A stretch of 47,240 nucleotides of DNA from Psychrobacter urativorans (GCF_904846695.1 NZ_CAJHBR010000021.1:1-47240), one strand, 5' to 3'; positions 31,784-40,899 are shown, counted from the first letter of the stretch. Numbers and translations: made by a program. The notes: generated by a model not told the origin, from the letters alone.

Positions 31784-34084
31784 TTATTCAATAATATAAG
31801 TTCGAGTCGTTGTTTCATTATTAGGTGAGGTAACCGATACTTTCAAAGAGTCACCAGCTTCACACTCCTCTAACTTATAAGTATTAATCGTACCGGTGTT
31901 ATCACTAGGCTTACCTGTACCAACTAAGTCAGCAACCTTTTCAAACCCTACAACCATTTCTACTGTACAGGTTAAACTTTCTTGTTCAACGGTTATATCG
32001 CCAGTTGGTGCTACAGTAAACGGTGATGTTTCCCCATTACCTTGTGCATCGGTATCGACTGTAAAAGCAGTATCGCCTTTTTTAACCGTTATAGTAGTAT
32101 TAGAGTTCGCGCCAGTAACCTTTATAACAAAACCATTAGCAGGCGACTTAGCTGGAATAATTGTAGCGACAGGATTATTTTTTGTTTTATCAACAACTGT
32201 TCCTGAGATAGTAGTACCTGATGGCATAGGGTTTAAATCATAAAACCCACCACTATTAATGCGTAAAATAACGGTTTTATCTGCGCTACTTATAATCTGC
32301 GAGCTTGGCTGCAATAATGTAAAGCGAGCATTATTACCATTAGATAATAACTGGATTGACTCATTACGTACTACAGTAGACAGCCCTGTATTACAAGTCA
32401 TTGGTTTATTAGGTGATACAAAGGTGCTGATGAAGTTTCTCTCAAAAGCTTGTTTTTTTAGTTCATCCAGTGAAGGAAATTTCAGGTTTATAAACTGTCT
32501 AATGTTATTTTCACATTGCCCGTTTGCTTGAGTAGTCAACGGATAAGTAAATTCGCCTATCTCAAAAGTACCATTTTCATTATCATCACGGAAAGTATCG
32601 CCAATGTTATGAACAAGGGTGTCAACTCCTTCATTCCAAGCATTATTTTGATCTTTATCAATATAGGTTTTTTCACCCTCTGCAATCGCTAAGATGGTAA
32701 CTCGCCCATCACCTGGGCGCGGGTTCTGAGTAGAGAATTCAACGCTACATGCACCGTTAATAGTCCCACAGCTAGAGGGCAGTATCTTACCCCCTTCAGC
32801 AGTAAAACTAACTACGGTACCATCAGGCACTTTATTGCCATTACGGTCAACCATGCGCGCCGTCACAGAGGTTGTCTTACCATCTAGACTCCAGTCTAGT
32901 GTATTGCTGCCCATAGACAAGCTAAGACCGTTTTGAGTGACTCGAGAGCTGTCAATAAAGATACCTTTTGATAAAGCATTGATACTGCGGTCACTTACTA
33001 ACGTAGCTTTGATCTCTACTGGACCTGGGGTCACTCCAGGATATATCTGTATAGAAACTTGACCTTTCTCATCTGTTGTAACTGGTATTTCATATCTATT
33101 ACCTAATACGCCAAATGTTAAATCAAAAGGTGCTCTATTTAGGGTGAGTTTGACTGCTTGATTTGCTAGCGGAATGTTATCCGAATAAACGGTAAACTCT
33201 ACTATTCCAGTTGCTGATGAGCCGCTATATTTAGCGCCTAATCTAAAAGAGTCTGAGGTAAACACAATAGAGTTTGCCTCAGGTGTTTGAACCACTATGT
33301 TAGTAGACTGGACTGTGTTTCCCGTACTTGCTGAAATGTGTACATTACCACTACATAAAGTATTGTCGCTATTAATTGCCTTATAAACTACTTCAACCAT
33401 TCCATCAGAATCTGAGCTCATTTGGGTCGGCAACTGACCACAACTGCTATTTAAATTAGTGAGTATACCACTCAAAGGATTGCCCGCTATATCACTAACC
33501 TTAAATGATACCGTTGTCTGTCCACCTGATGGTAATAGCGAAGTTCCCATCGTTAGTGCGCTGAGCGTCACATTAGTTGCTTGTACAAAAAAATCTAAAT
33601 TATCAGCAGCAGTATCGCCTCTGTAACTTGCGTTCGCTGAAATAGTATAAGCGCCTGAAACTTTAGGTGCATTGGGTTTTAGGAAAATACGAGCTCTACC
33701 TTCACTATTTGTTAAAGTAGAACCAGAAGTTGTTTGCGATAAAACCACACCCTCAGCATCAACTGAAAAGCTAACCTTAGCGCCTATAATCGGACTTTTG
33801 TTTGTATCTACTACTTCTATTTGGTAGTAAGCGCCATCGAGACTGACAGTAGTAATTGCGTTGCCGTCAGCATTAAGCAACCTACTTTCATTAATATTAA
33901 CCGCTACTATAGCTTGCTGATCCTCACTATTATTATTGCCACCACCTATCTGCCCACCACTCTCACTATTATCAAACGGAAGAGCAACTGAATCTACGCT
34001 ATCGCCACCACATCCTGCTACAGCTAAGGTTGCTGCTAGTATTGTGAATTGAAATAACTTAGAAGTGCGCGGACTATAGGGCAT
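31784..34084 (-). CDS. Large lipoprotein with Ig-like (Big-1/invasin type) repeats
   Basis: ATG 34084 has GGAG nine bases upstream; an upstream TTG in frame is less likely. The 766-residue product has a signal with lipobox VAGC (Cys25), a Gly/Asn/Asp-rich spacer, then several Ig-like beta domains of bacterial Big-1 style (repeated phrases such as GNPLSG.L, DGTVVSFTAEGG, DEKGQVSIQIYPG). About two thirds along lie two acidic loops DKDQNNAWNEG and DDNENGTFEIGE resembling Ca-binding EF-hand-like loops between Ig domains. A Cys-containing C-terminal region closes the protein. It is probably a surface- or outer-membrane-attached adhesin or structural protein. No catalytic site was found. Confidence 0.75.
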   Translation of the reverse strand: MPYSPRTSKLFQFTILAATLAVAGCGGDSVDSVALPFDNSESGGQIGGGNNNSEDQQAIVAVNINESRLLNADGNAITTVSLDGAYYQIEVVDTNKSPIIGAKVSFSVDAEGVVLSQTTSGSTLTNSEGRARIFLKPNAPKVSGAYTISANASYRGDTAADNLDFFVQATNVTLSALTMGTSLLPSGGQTTVSFKVSDIAGNPLSGILTNLNSSCGQLPTQMSSDSDGMVEVVYKAINSDNTLCSGNVHISASTGNTVQSTNIVVQTPEANSIVFTSDSFRLGAKYSGSSATGIVEFTVYSDNIPLANQAVKLTLNRAPFDLTFGVLGNRYEIPVTTDEKGQVSIQIYPGVTPGPVEIKATLVSDRSINALSKGIFIDSSRVTQNGLSLSMGSNTLDWSLDGKTTSVTARMVDRNGNKVPDGTVVSFTAEGGKILPSSCGTINGACSVEFSTQNPRPGDGRVTILAIAEGEKTYIDKDQNNAWNEGVDTLVHNIGDTFRDDNENGTFEIGEFTYPLTTQANGQCENNIRQFINLKFPSLDELKKQAFERNFISTFVSPNKPMTCNTGLSTVVRNESIQLLSNGNNARFTLLQPSSQIISSADKTVILRINSGGFYDLNPMPSGTTISGTVVDKTKNNPVATIIPAKSPANGFVIKVTGANSNTTITVKKGDTAFTVDTDAQGNGETSPFTVAPTGDITVEQESLTCTVEMVVGFEKVADLVGTGKPSDNTGTINTYKLEECEAGDSLKVSVTSPNNETTTRTYIIE

Positions 34085-34348
34085 ATTTTCGAACTCCAAA
34101 TTAGCAAAATTTTGCCAAAAAAATAAGGCAGATTGCCGAGTAATTTTATATAAACATCAGGTGATCAACTCACTGGCTTTAAAATAGTATTTGTTAATAA
34201 TTTGTATATATTTCTAACAACAACCCTACTGAATTTTTTATTTATTTACAACTAAAAGTTTACTCTTTGCATAAACAATCAATAACATTGCTCTATGGAT
34301 ACGAGGTATAATAAGCACTTAGTAGGTTAGCGTTTACTATAAAATAAT

Positions 34349-34377
34349 TTGAATTTTTATTGATTATATGGTATAAA
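34349..34377 (+). promoter_or_regulatory. Promoter for rpmB-rpmG
   Basis: TTGAAT (34349-34354) and TATAAA (34372-34377) are spaced by 17 bases, a near-consensus sigma-70 promoter. It predicts a transcript starting near 34384 with a 180-base leader. Confidence 0.7.
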
Positions 34378-34522
34378 TGTCGCCTTTAAAATTTTCTGAA
34401 TTGGTTACCTTGTCATTTGCCTTTAGATGGCAGAAAATCAGCTCAACCTTCATATAGTTTTGTTTGGTGCAATGTGCCTCTTGCTGTGTCCATGCCGCAA
34501 ATTTGTGCAACTTGCCCAGACT

Positions 34523-34543
34523 GGTATGAGAATATCTCATACC
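34523..34543 (+). promoter_or_regulatory. Hairpin in the rpmB leader
   Basis: GGTATGAGA (34523-34531) and TCTCATACC (34535-34543) pair perfectly around ATA, ending about ten bases before the GGAG of rpmB. It could be a ribosomal-protein feedback site. Confidence 0.55.
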
Positions 34544-34563
34544 TAATAGATTAGGAGTTCACC

Positions 34564-34800
34564 ATGTCTAAAGTTTGTCAAGTGACTGGAAAGCGCCCTA
34601 TGGTGGGTAATAATGTTTCGCACGCAAACAACAAAACCCGTCGTCGCTTCCTACCAAACCTGCATAACCATCGTTTTTGGGTAGAGTCTGAGAATCGTTT
34701 CATACGTCTACGTATATCTACTAAAGGTATGCGCATCGTTGATAAACTTGGTATTGATAAAGTGCTAGCAGATTTGCGTGCAAAAGGTCAAAAAGTTTAA
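34564..34800 (+). CDS. rpmB: 50S ribosomal protein L28
   Basis: A 78-residue ribosomal protein, identical in length to the E. coli one. It begins [27 protein letters not shown] and contains [12 protein letters not shown] and the end [19 protein letters not shown], all L28 hallmarks. GGAG precedes the ATG. It is followed by rpmG after 33 bases, the standard rpmBG operon. The transcript has a long leader with a hairpin close to the start site. Confidence 0.98.
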   Translation: MSKVCQVTGKRPMVGNNVSHANNKTRRRFLPNLHNHRFWVESENRFIRLRISTKGMRIVDKLGIDKVLADLRAKGQKV

Positions 34801-34833
34801 GCCGAGCGCTTCACTATTCAAAGGAAAGTTGTT

Positions 34834-34989
34834 ATGAGAGATAAAATTAAGTTGGTATCAACTGCCGGTACTGGTTACTACTACACCACTACTAAAAACA
34901 AACGCACTATGCCTGGCAAAATGGAAATGAAGAAATTCGATCCAAAAATTCGTCAGCACGTGTTGTTTAAAGAAGCAAAAATCAAATAG
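34834..34989 (+). CDS. rpmG: 50S ribosomal protein L33
   Basis: A 51-residue gene found by reading the sequence: [19 protein letters not shown], then [18 protein letters not shown] and [10 protein letters not shown], matching L33 throughout. This version lacks the CXXC zinc pairs (C-minus form). AAAGGAAAG precedes the ATG. It ends the rpmBG operon, 27 bases ahead of a perfect palindromic terminator. Confidence 0.97.
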   Translation: MRDKIKLVSTAGTGYYYTTTKNKRTMPGKMEMKKFDPKIRQHVLFKEAKIK

Positions 34990-35016
34990 TAATCATTAAT
35001 TAATGACTAATATTTG

Positions 35017-35064
35017 AGCCAATAAAAAAGGGTTTATCAATTGATAAACCCTTTTTTATTGGCT
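35017..35064. terminator. Perfect 48-bp palindrome, bidirectional terminator
   Basis: Bases 35017-35040 are the exact reverse complement of 35041-35064, with no central loop. A-run and T-run flank the GGGTTTATCAA core on both strands, so it terminates rpmBG on the plus strand and the 103-residue gene on the minus strand. Confidence 0.95.
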
Positions 35065-35083
35065 ATGATTTTAACTGGACTAG

Positions 35084-35395
35084 TTAGCTATAATGGCTAG
35101 GCTCTTTGTCATAGACATGAGCATGCCAGTGACTCATTTGCTTTTGCATGATGACTTGAATAGCCGCATGGATCATGTGCTGACCTATAGCTTGCGTATC
35201 ACTGCCTAATAGATCTTTTAATTTATCGGAAAAATCTATAGTCATTAAAGGTTCTTCATCTTTTTCAGTGTCGCGCAATAACAAAGTGCCATTTTCAGCT
35301 TCGACTAGCTCAAGAGTAGTCTCTTTGGCAAAGCCAGAAAATTGATCAGCACTATCGTTATCTAATTCTATCTCGTTATCAATATCGTATGGCAT
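35084..35395 (-). CDS. Small acidic protein, unknown
   Basis: A 103-residue acidic protein. It starts MPYDIDNEIELDND with a polar region, then strands VEAENGTLLLRD and EEPLMTIDFSDKLKDLLGSD, a helix (AIGQHMIHAAIQVIMQKQ), and a short His/Trp-containing tail (SHWHAHVYDKEPSHYS). There is no signal or TM segment, so it is cytosolic. I recognise no family. It is convergent with rpmG and shares the palindromic terminator. Confidence 0.65.
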   Translation of the reverse strand: MPYDIDNEIELDNDSADQFSGFAKETTLELVEAENGTLLLRDTEKDEEPLMTIDFSDKLKDLLGSDTQAIGQHMIHAAIQVIMQKQMSHWHAHVYDKEPSHYS

Positions 35396-35589
35396 TCGGC
35401 CTCTTCCTCATTATCCCGTCTTATACTAGCTAACCTGACAATCACTCTAATCACCTGATAGCAATGCGGGTAAAATAGTTCTCAACCCATACAATGGACG
35501 CTTTTGCCTTAAATTTCAAGAGCAACCAACTAAGCGTTGTACGAGTTTTAGGATTAACTTGGCAAAATAAGGTTCTTACAGCAATTACT

Positions 35590-35901
35590 TTAATGCCAAT
35601 AGCGCAGTTTGCCTATAGTAAATAGTAAAGCGACAAACATACCCATGTAGTAAGTCATTTTTAACTGAAAAGTAGGATCGCGATATTTCATAGGTAGTGC
35701 TACTACAGTAGTCGCTAAAGGTAATATCAGCAGCATCAACAGCCAGTTCTCAATAACATTAAGCCAGCCTTGTAGGCCCGTACCGTTACGCAGCGACGCT
35801 AGCCCTAACAGAAGACAAGCAACAATAAGACTAGTAAATAAGACGTTAGGCAACTCTTTGGGATAAATGATATTAGCGATACGGGTTGGCATGATTTGCA
35901 T
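35590..35901 (-). CDS. Three-TM small membrane protein, unknown
   Basis: A 103-residue hydrophobic protein with segments about 22-41, 49-70 and 84-98 and a basic end (GKLRYWH). No motif or family is recognised. It stands alone between the acidic 103-residue gene and another small membrane gene, all minus strand, with gaps of about 190 and 150 bases, so each may be separately transcribed. Coding is supported by a clean hydrophobic pattern and a plausible ATG. Confidence 0.6.
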   Translation of the reverse strand: MQIMPTRIANIIYPKELPNVLFTSLIVACLLLGLASLRNGTGLQGWLNVIENWLLMLLILPLATTVVALPMKYRDPTFQLKMTYYMGMFVALLFTIGKLRYWH

Positions 35902-36051
35902 ACGGATGTCCAGTCATAATAAGACTCATGACTTATTTATAAAATTAATAAAATAAGAGTGCCTATTCAATAATGAATTATTGCTTAAGCCTTCTGTGTA
36001 ATGGCCACTATTTTATAACGGCTACTATTATCTAACAGCTACTGCAGACTG

Positions 36052-36447
36052 TTAACTATAAGTGCCCATCAACCATAATAACGAAATACAAGAAGTTAAG
36101 TATCCTAAACTTATCGCATTCCAGCCTTGAATATTAGTACCTTTGATTTTGTTAAAAATACGGGATCCAATCCAAAAAAGTAAGGGAATACCGATAATAA
36201 ACGCTGGTACTAAAGTTGCCGCATGACGCAGAACTTCTGCTGTATCATGACCGGCTATCAGACGGGCGCCATAACCCGCTAAGCTGAGTATTAAGGCAAG
36301 TACTGCCATACCAATAGTAATACCCTTAGGGACGATGCTAGGCGCCTTAGGGTGCTGATCTAAATTAGGTCGCTCAGCTTGAGGCGTGACAGTATTATGA
36401 GCATGGTCAGCTGCTGCTGAACGGGAAATTGCATTCTGTGTGTCCAT
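36052..36447 (-). CDS. Small membrane protein with polar N-terminus, unknown
   Basis: A 131-residue protein. The first 45 residues are polar and Pro/His/Ala-rich (cytosolic tail), followed by three hydrophobic helices (about 46-70, 78-97 and 108-128). The loop SRIFNKIKGTNIQGWNA is basic. AGAGG lies just before the ATG. The topology resembles its neighbour at 35590, but I see no convincing sequence match. Function unknown. Confidence 0.6.
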   Translation of the reverse strand: MDTQNAISRSAAADHAHNTVTPQAERPNLDQHPKAPSIVPKGITIGMAVLALILSLAGYGARLIAGHDTAEVLRHAATLVPAFIIGIPLLFWIGSRIFNKIKGTNIQGWNAISLGYLTSCISLLWLMGTYS

Positions 36448-36616
36448 GAATCACCTCTGTTGATATTACACTCAGTATATAGCTTTTTAATGGTGTTAAA
36501 TACTGATAAAGCAAGTCACCGCTATTACCGCCTCTTAGTTAAAGCTACTGAACTAAAGCTTATAAATTGAAAATATTAAATTAAAACTTATAATTGAAAG
36601 TACCTAATGACAGCTA

Positions 36617-37306
36617 TTAGCCGTTATTGACTGCCGCCAGCTCTGCACGCATGGCGCTGATGGCTACCGCATAATCATCTTGATTAAAAATAGCCGAACC
36701 TGCGACGAACATGTCAGCCCCTGCCTCAGCGATAGCACGAATATTATTAGCTTTGATACCACCGTCTACTTCAAGTCTAATGTCGCGACCACTAGCATCA
36801 ATAAGCTGACGCACGTCACGCACCTTATTCAAGGTACTCTCAATAAAGGACTGACCACCAAAGCCTGGATTAACGCTCATCAATAAAATCTGATCAACTT
36901 TATCCATAACATAGTCTAAATAATGTAATGGTGTGGCAGGATTCAATACTAAACCACATTTTGCGCCACCATCTTTGATCAACTGTAGTGACCGATCAAT
37001 ATGAGCACTAGCTTCTGGGTGAAAAGTAATGACGCTCGCCCCTGCTTCTAAGAACTGTTCAATCATACCATCGACAGGCGACACCATTAAATGCACATCA
37101 ATCGGTGCATCAATACCGTAATTGCGTAAAGCGCTACAAATCATACTGCCGAAAGTCAGGTTGGGCACATAATGATTGTCCATGACATCGAAGTGAATAA
37201 CATCAGCTCCCGCTTTTAATACCTTATCGACTTCCTCACCTAAACGGGCAAAGTCAGCAGATAAGATCGAAGGAGCGATTAAGTATTGCTTAGCAGGGGA
37301 AATCAT
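36617..37306 (-). CDS. rpe: Ribulose-phosphate 3-epimerase
   Basis: Rpe interconverts ribulose 5-phosphate and xylulose 5-phosphate in the pentose phosphate pathway. The 229-residue TIM barrel shows [37 protein letters not shown] (metal ligands His and Asp), [21 protein letters not shown] (phosphate-binding) and [11 protein letters not shown] (second Asp). All catalytic elements are present. It is a stand-alone minus-strand gene; the gph and trpS partners seen in E. coli are not adjacent. Confidence 0.97.
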   Translation of the reverse strand: MISPAKQYLIAPSILSADFARLGEEVDKVLKAGADVIHFDVMDNHYVPNLTFGSMICSALRNYGIDAPIDVHLMVSPVDGMIEQFLEAGASVITFHPEASAHIDRSLQLIKDGGAKCGLVLNPATPLHYLDYVMDKVDQILLMSVNPGFGGQSFIESTLNKVRDVRQLIDASGRDIRLEVDGGIKANNIRAIAEAGADMFVAGSAIFNQDDYAVAISAMRAELAAVNNG

Positions 37307-37480
37307 AATGAGCTACCTAGTTACCGTGATTTATTAAATATGGTTTATTATAAGCCATTTATTAACCGTAGTTTTTTAGCAATTACCTATTCAACGATGC
37401 TATTTAAAATTTACTTTTAAAAGCTAGCGGTTAATCGCTACTTGCCAACTAACATATCGGCTAAAAATACTGCGCAGATT

Positions 37481-37954
37481 TTAGCGCTGCTTGTATTGGG
37501 TTTTACAATAAGCTCGGCCCACTTCAAAGCCTCGCTTGGCTTGATGCTTCGTAGCGCGCCCAGTTACTCGCTCTCGCCATAAGCGAAAAGAAGACGGCTT
37601 TAACTCTTGACGCATCAGTTTGATTACTGCATCTTCGTTTAAGCCATAGCTATGCTCGATGGCTGAAAATGGGGTTCTATCTTCCCAAGCCATTTCTATT
37701 ATTCGTGAGAGATGCGACTCATCAAGATTTTCGATATCTATCGCAGTGACTGGTTCTGCTGTTGCCTCATTTACAATAGTAGATCTTGTAGCCCCAGTCT
37801 CGCCAAGGTGCTGCCTCTGTTGCAACGCCTTATTCATATCAGCTTGCATAACTGCCAGTGCAGACTCAATGTCGTGCTGCTCAGAAGACGGCTGTTGCAA
37901 GACGATCTCATCTATTGATAAATCTTGCGCGTCAGTGATAATGTCATCGGTCAT
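37481..37954 (-). CDS. TIGR03643/DUF2805 family protein
   Basis: A 157-residue protein. The N-terminal half (1-70) is acidic and low in conservation, with many Gln, Asp and Glu. The C-terminal half carries LSRIIEMAWEDRTPFSAIEHSYGLNEDAVIKLMRQELKPSSFRLWRERVTGRATKHQAKR, here shown only in part as AWEDRTPFSAI and LKPSSFRLWRERV, the conserved TIGR03643 block, a helix-turn-helix-like fold. Its function is unknown; the shape suggests nucleic-acid binding. The extended N-terminus is longer than in the shorter family members I know. It lies 62 bases downstream of fghA on the same strand. Confidence 0.8.
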   Translation of the reverse strand: MTDDIITDAQDLSIDEIVLQQPSSEQHDIESALAVMQADMNKALQQRQHLGETGATRSTIVNEATAEPVTAIDIENLDESHLSRIIEMAWEDRTPFSAIEHSYGLNEDAVIKLMRQELKPSSFRLWRERVTGRATKHQAKRGFEVGRAYCKTQYKQR

Positions 37955-38016
37955 AAATAGCTCCCTTTTGAGTATTTATTTAACTAATAATATCTTTATT
38001 GGCAATGAACAATCGA

Positions 38017-38946
38017 TTATCTATTGTTAGGCAAGTCTGCCGCTTTACAATGATGATGAATATGATGATCCATAACACTTTGAATAAAGTAGTAACTATG
38101 ATCATGTCCAGCCTGATAACGTAGGGTTAAGGGCTGTTGAGCTTTTTCACAAGCTTGCTGCAATTTAGTAGGTTGCAATTGGCCTTGCGCCAAAAAGTCA
38201 TCAGCAGCGCCTTGATCCACCAGAATAGTTGAGTATTGCTGACCGACAGTTTCGATAGTATGAGAGGCATCAAACTGCTGCCAAAGCGCTTTATCTTCAC
38301 CAAAATATTCTGTGAAAGCCGCTTGTCCCCATGCTGACTCACTGGCGGCACAAACTGGTGACAACGCTGATACACTGACAAACTTGCTAGGGAATTTAAA
38401 GCCTAATAATAGAGCGCCGTGACCACCCATAGAGTGACCCATGATACCGATACTACTGATAGCGAATTCTGCACGCAGCAAATCATAGAGCTCATCAACG
38501 ATATAACTTTGCATATTGAAGTTTTCTGACCAAGGCGCACAACTAGCATCGACATAGTAGCTGGCCCCTTGTCCGACAAAATAACGCTCATCGTTAGGGA
38601 CTTCATTTTCGGCACTAGTATTTTCAGCATTAGTATCAGGCGAGCTACGTGGTGAAGTATCAGGAGCAATGAATATTACCCCCAGCTCGCTGCATTTCTT
38701 TTGAAAATGCGCTTTATGAGTAACATTATCCGCATTACAGGTTAATCCTGAAAGATACATAATCGCTGGGCAGCGTTGGCCTGTTAAAGCTTTATCAGGA
38801 AGATAAATACTAAAAGTCATCGAGGTTTTGGTAGCGGATGACTGATGGCTATAATAGTGCTGCTCGCCATCAAAACAGCGATTAGCACTCTGTTTGGTCA
38901 ACTGAGTATTAGCAGGTAAGCTATGAGCATAATAATTATTCATCAT
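38017..38946 (-). CDS. fghA: S-formylglutathione hydrolase
   Basis: FghA hydrolyses S-formylglutathione to formate and glutathione, the second step of glutathione-dependent formaldehyde detoxification. The ATG at 38946 follows GAGGGA and gives 309 residues; the longer frame adds 12 without an RBS. The alpha/beta hydrolase shows YLSGLTCNADN (oxyanion hole), GHSMGGHGA with nucleophile Ser172, VDQGAADDF (Asp) and GHDHSYYF (His). A loop of about 10 residues near 105-115 (AENTSAENE) is enlarged by a 15-bp tandem duplication. The usual partner adhC/frmA is not adjacent. Confidence 0.94.
   Translation of the reverse strand: MMNNYYAHSLPANTQLTKQSANRCFDGEQHYYSHQSSATKTSMTFSIYLPDKALTGQRCPAIMYLSGLTCNADNVTHKAHFQKKCSELGVIFIAPDTSPRSSPDTNAENTSAENEVPNDERYFVGQGASYYVDASCAPWSENFNMQSYIVDELYDLLRAEFAISSIGIMGHSMGGHGALLLGFKFPSKFVSVSALSPVCAASESAWGQAAFTEYFGEDKALWQQFDASHTIETVGQQYSTILVDQGAADDFLAQGQLQPTKLQQACEKAQQPLTLRYQAGHDHSYYFIQSVMDHHIHHHCKAADLPNNR
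38605..38634. repeat. 15-bp in-frame duplication in fghA
   Basis: ATTTTCGGCACTAGT and ATTTTCAGCATTAGT lie head to tail, coding for two copies of a TSAEN-like pentapeptide in a surface loop. Confidence 0.8.
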
Positions 38947-39175
38947 TAAAATTCCCTCTGGTAGTCCTCGAGTGGTTGTCATTGATTGCTAGTCGCTGAT
39001 TGGTAATCATTGATTAGTAGTCATCGAGTAGAAACTTGCTGCTGGTTAGCATAGATACTTAATAGGCGCTTGCTGATTATTAAGATAGCCATTTAACACT
39101 AGCCAGATTAGCAGCGATAGGGTGTTATTATACGAACTTTACTAAAGCTATCCGTTGGTTTTCTATAGCTGTTTG

Positions 39176-40645
39176 TTAGGGGCGAGTTGCTCCGGAGGCA
39201 ATAGCAGGCGAGATAGCAAAAGATTTGTCATCGATAGCGCCATTATCAGCACTAATACTAGACACCGAAGGGCGAGATTTATCGAACAATACTTGCTCAA
39301 AAGCTGGTAACGCTGTTTGCATCAAACTACCGATAACCATTTGTGGCTCGGAAGGCTCAAAGCCCATAAATTTTTCACGCTCACTAACCCGTAAGCTAGC
39401 ATCTTTAAAGGCCGCCTCAAAGCTAGTATTCTCACGCAAACTCTCAGCAAAAAACGCTTGACCAAAATAAGTCATCTCAGCACTGTTAGTACAACCAAAT
39501 GACATTTTATCAGCGGCTGAGGCGGTAATAACTACCGTCGTTGGTGAAGTCAGATCATCAATGAATGACCCTGAATAACAAGCAGAGACCACGATTACTC
39601 GCCAGCGAATACCGGAAGCATCCAGAGCCTCTCGTAGCCAAGCAGCATCTAAATTATCCATCTCTAATGGGGGGTTAGATAACTGCACAATATCCTGATC
39701 GCCATGAGAAGATAAAGTCAAGAATAGTACGTCTTCATCAGCATTCATCTGCTGACCTATTCTCTTTAGCCCCTGCAATATGCTAGTTTTGCTAGCTATT
39801 GGCTCATCAAGCCAGCTATAACTATTATTAATCAAAGACAGCGAGCGACCGCTAGTGCCGAAACGTATATCGAAGAGCTCACGCACTTTGTTGATTTCAG
39901 AGCGAAAGACGTTTTGTTCGGAGAAGCCGGCGACACCCATGAAGTACCAATCACTCGCACCTGGCACACTAGAATCGATACCATTAAGGGCTTGTTGTAA
40001 TAAGCGCGGCTGCTCATAAAGGGCGGCCTCTTCTAATACTGGCTGCACTGGAATCTGCTTAAAGATAGGCTGGTCGGCCACGTTATTTTGCCAGATAGTC
40101 AATAGGGCAACAGCCCCTAGCAATACAATAATACGTTCCCACCAAGGCATACGTAGACGACGAGCAAATATCCATAACAGCGCTAGCGTTTGCCAGAGGA
40201 ATAATATTAAAAACAATATAGGTAAAAAAGAATAACTCCAATCTGGCAACCAGCCTTGACTACCAATAAACTGCACGATACTTTGTAATAGCGCTGATAG
40301 AGTATCAGCCACCAACCATAGCACTACTGGCACGAACAACATACCTTGATTGCTGGTACGCCGTGCAAGGATGATGCCGCCTAACAGGATAATAGTCGGC
40401 CAAATCAAATAGCTGACTAGTCCTTGCTCATTAAAAACACTGCCATTCTCAGCGGCTAACCATGAGAACAGCACGTTGCTGCCTAAGGCTAATGAGGCAA
40501 ACACCGCAAACTGCATAAAAGTCGGCTTTACCCAAGAAAAGGCACGAGTCGACCCTACTAACATCCAAAGTGTGGCGATAATATTAGCAGCGAAATTAAG
40601 CGAAAAGCGCTGAAGAGAAATGGTTTTTAGCGATGAAATTGACAA
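39176..40645 (-). CDS. Six-TM membrane protein with C13 (legumain/caspase-like) peptidase domain
   Basis: A 489-residue protein. The first 190 residues have six hydrophobic segments (about 15-36, 43-65, 76-94, 103-126, 138-161, 170-186). The rest is a soluble caspase-hemoglobinase fold of peptidase family C13 type: DVLFLTLSSHGDQD with candidate catalytic His314, and WRVIVVSACYSGSFID with candidate nucleophile Cys356, followed by VVITASAADKMSFGC and a region rich in the C13 pattern. It would be an Asn- or Asp-specific cysteine endopeptidase or a transamidase (GPI8-like). Substrate and side of the membrane are unknown. A Ser/Ala-rich 40-residue tail ends the protein. It is flanked by fghA and htpG, with no visible partner. 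Confidence 0.8.
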   Translation of the reverse strand: MSISSLKTISLQRFSLNFAANIIATLWMLVGSTRAFSWVKPTFMQFAVFASLALGSNVLFSWLAAENGSVFNEQGLVSYLIWPTIILLGGIILARRTSNQGMLFVPVVLWLVADTLSALLQSIVQFIGSQGWLPDWSYSFLPILFLILFLWQTLALLWIFARRLRMPWWERIIVLLGAVALLTIWQNNVADQPIFKQIPVQPVLEEAALYEQPRLLQQALNGIDSSVPGASDWYFMGVAGFSEQNVFRSEINKVRELFDIRFGTSGRSLSLINNSYSWLDEPIASKTSILQGLKRIGQQMNADEDVLFLTLSSHGDQDIVQLSNPPLEMDNLDAAWLREALDASGIRWRVIVVSACYSGSFIDDLTSPTTVVITASAADKMSFGCTNSAEMTYFGQAFFAESLRENTSFEAAFKDASLRVSEREKFMGFEPSEPQMVIGSLMQTALPAFEQVLFDKSRPSVSSISADNGAIDDKSFAISPAIASGATRP

Positions 40646-40791
40646 AGACTTTGACCTCTAAGCAGTCAAGAAAAATAAAGAGATGGCGAATACTGAATAT
40701 TATAACTGAATTGAGTAATTTGTCCTGTCAATCTAACACAGATGTAACAGATTGTGAGTTAAGACTACAATAATAATTTGTAAAATGGCAC

Positions 40792-40820
40792 AAAAAAGAG
40801 GCCTTAATACTAAGACCTCT
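40792..40820 (-). terminator. Terminator of htpG
   Basis: On the minus strand AGAGGTCTT pairs with AAGGCCTCT (one wobble) across a six-base loop, followed by TTTTTT. It lies about 80 bases past the htpG stop. Confidence 0.85.
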
Positions 40821-40899
40821 CCATTAATGCAACTGCACTACTTTAACCGCACAACTCTTAGTAAATAACAGCGAGCAATGACTAAATAACTAGTAAGAA

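Larger units (their letters stand above)
34085..34563. other. Upstream region of rpmB and of the Ig-like gene
   Basis: About 480 bases hold promoters for the divergent Ig-like lipoprotein and rpmBG. Distal to the rpmB promoter at 34349-34377 the DNA is very A+T-rich. The rpmB leader (about 180 bases) contains a 9-bp hairpin near its end. No further gene is seen. Confidence 0.6.

Noticed and set aside
38403..38669. Antisense or alternate frame proteins inside fghA
   Set aside because: The fghA reading has the complete catalytic triad; other frames lack motifs.
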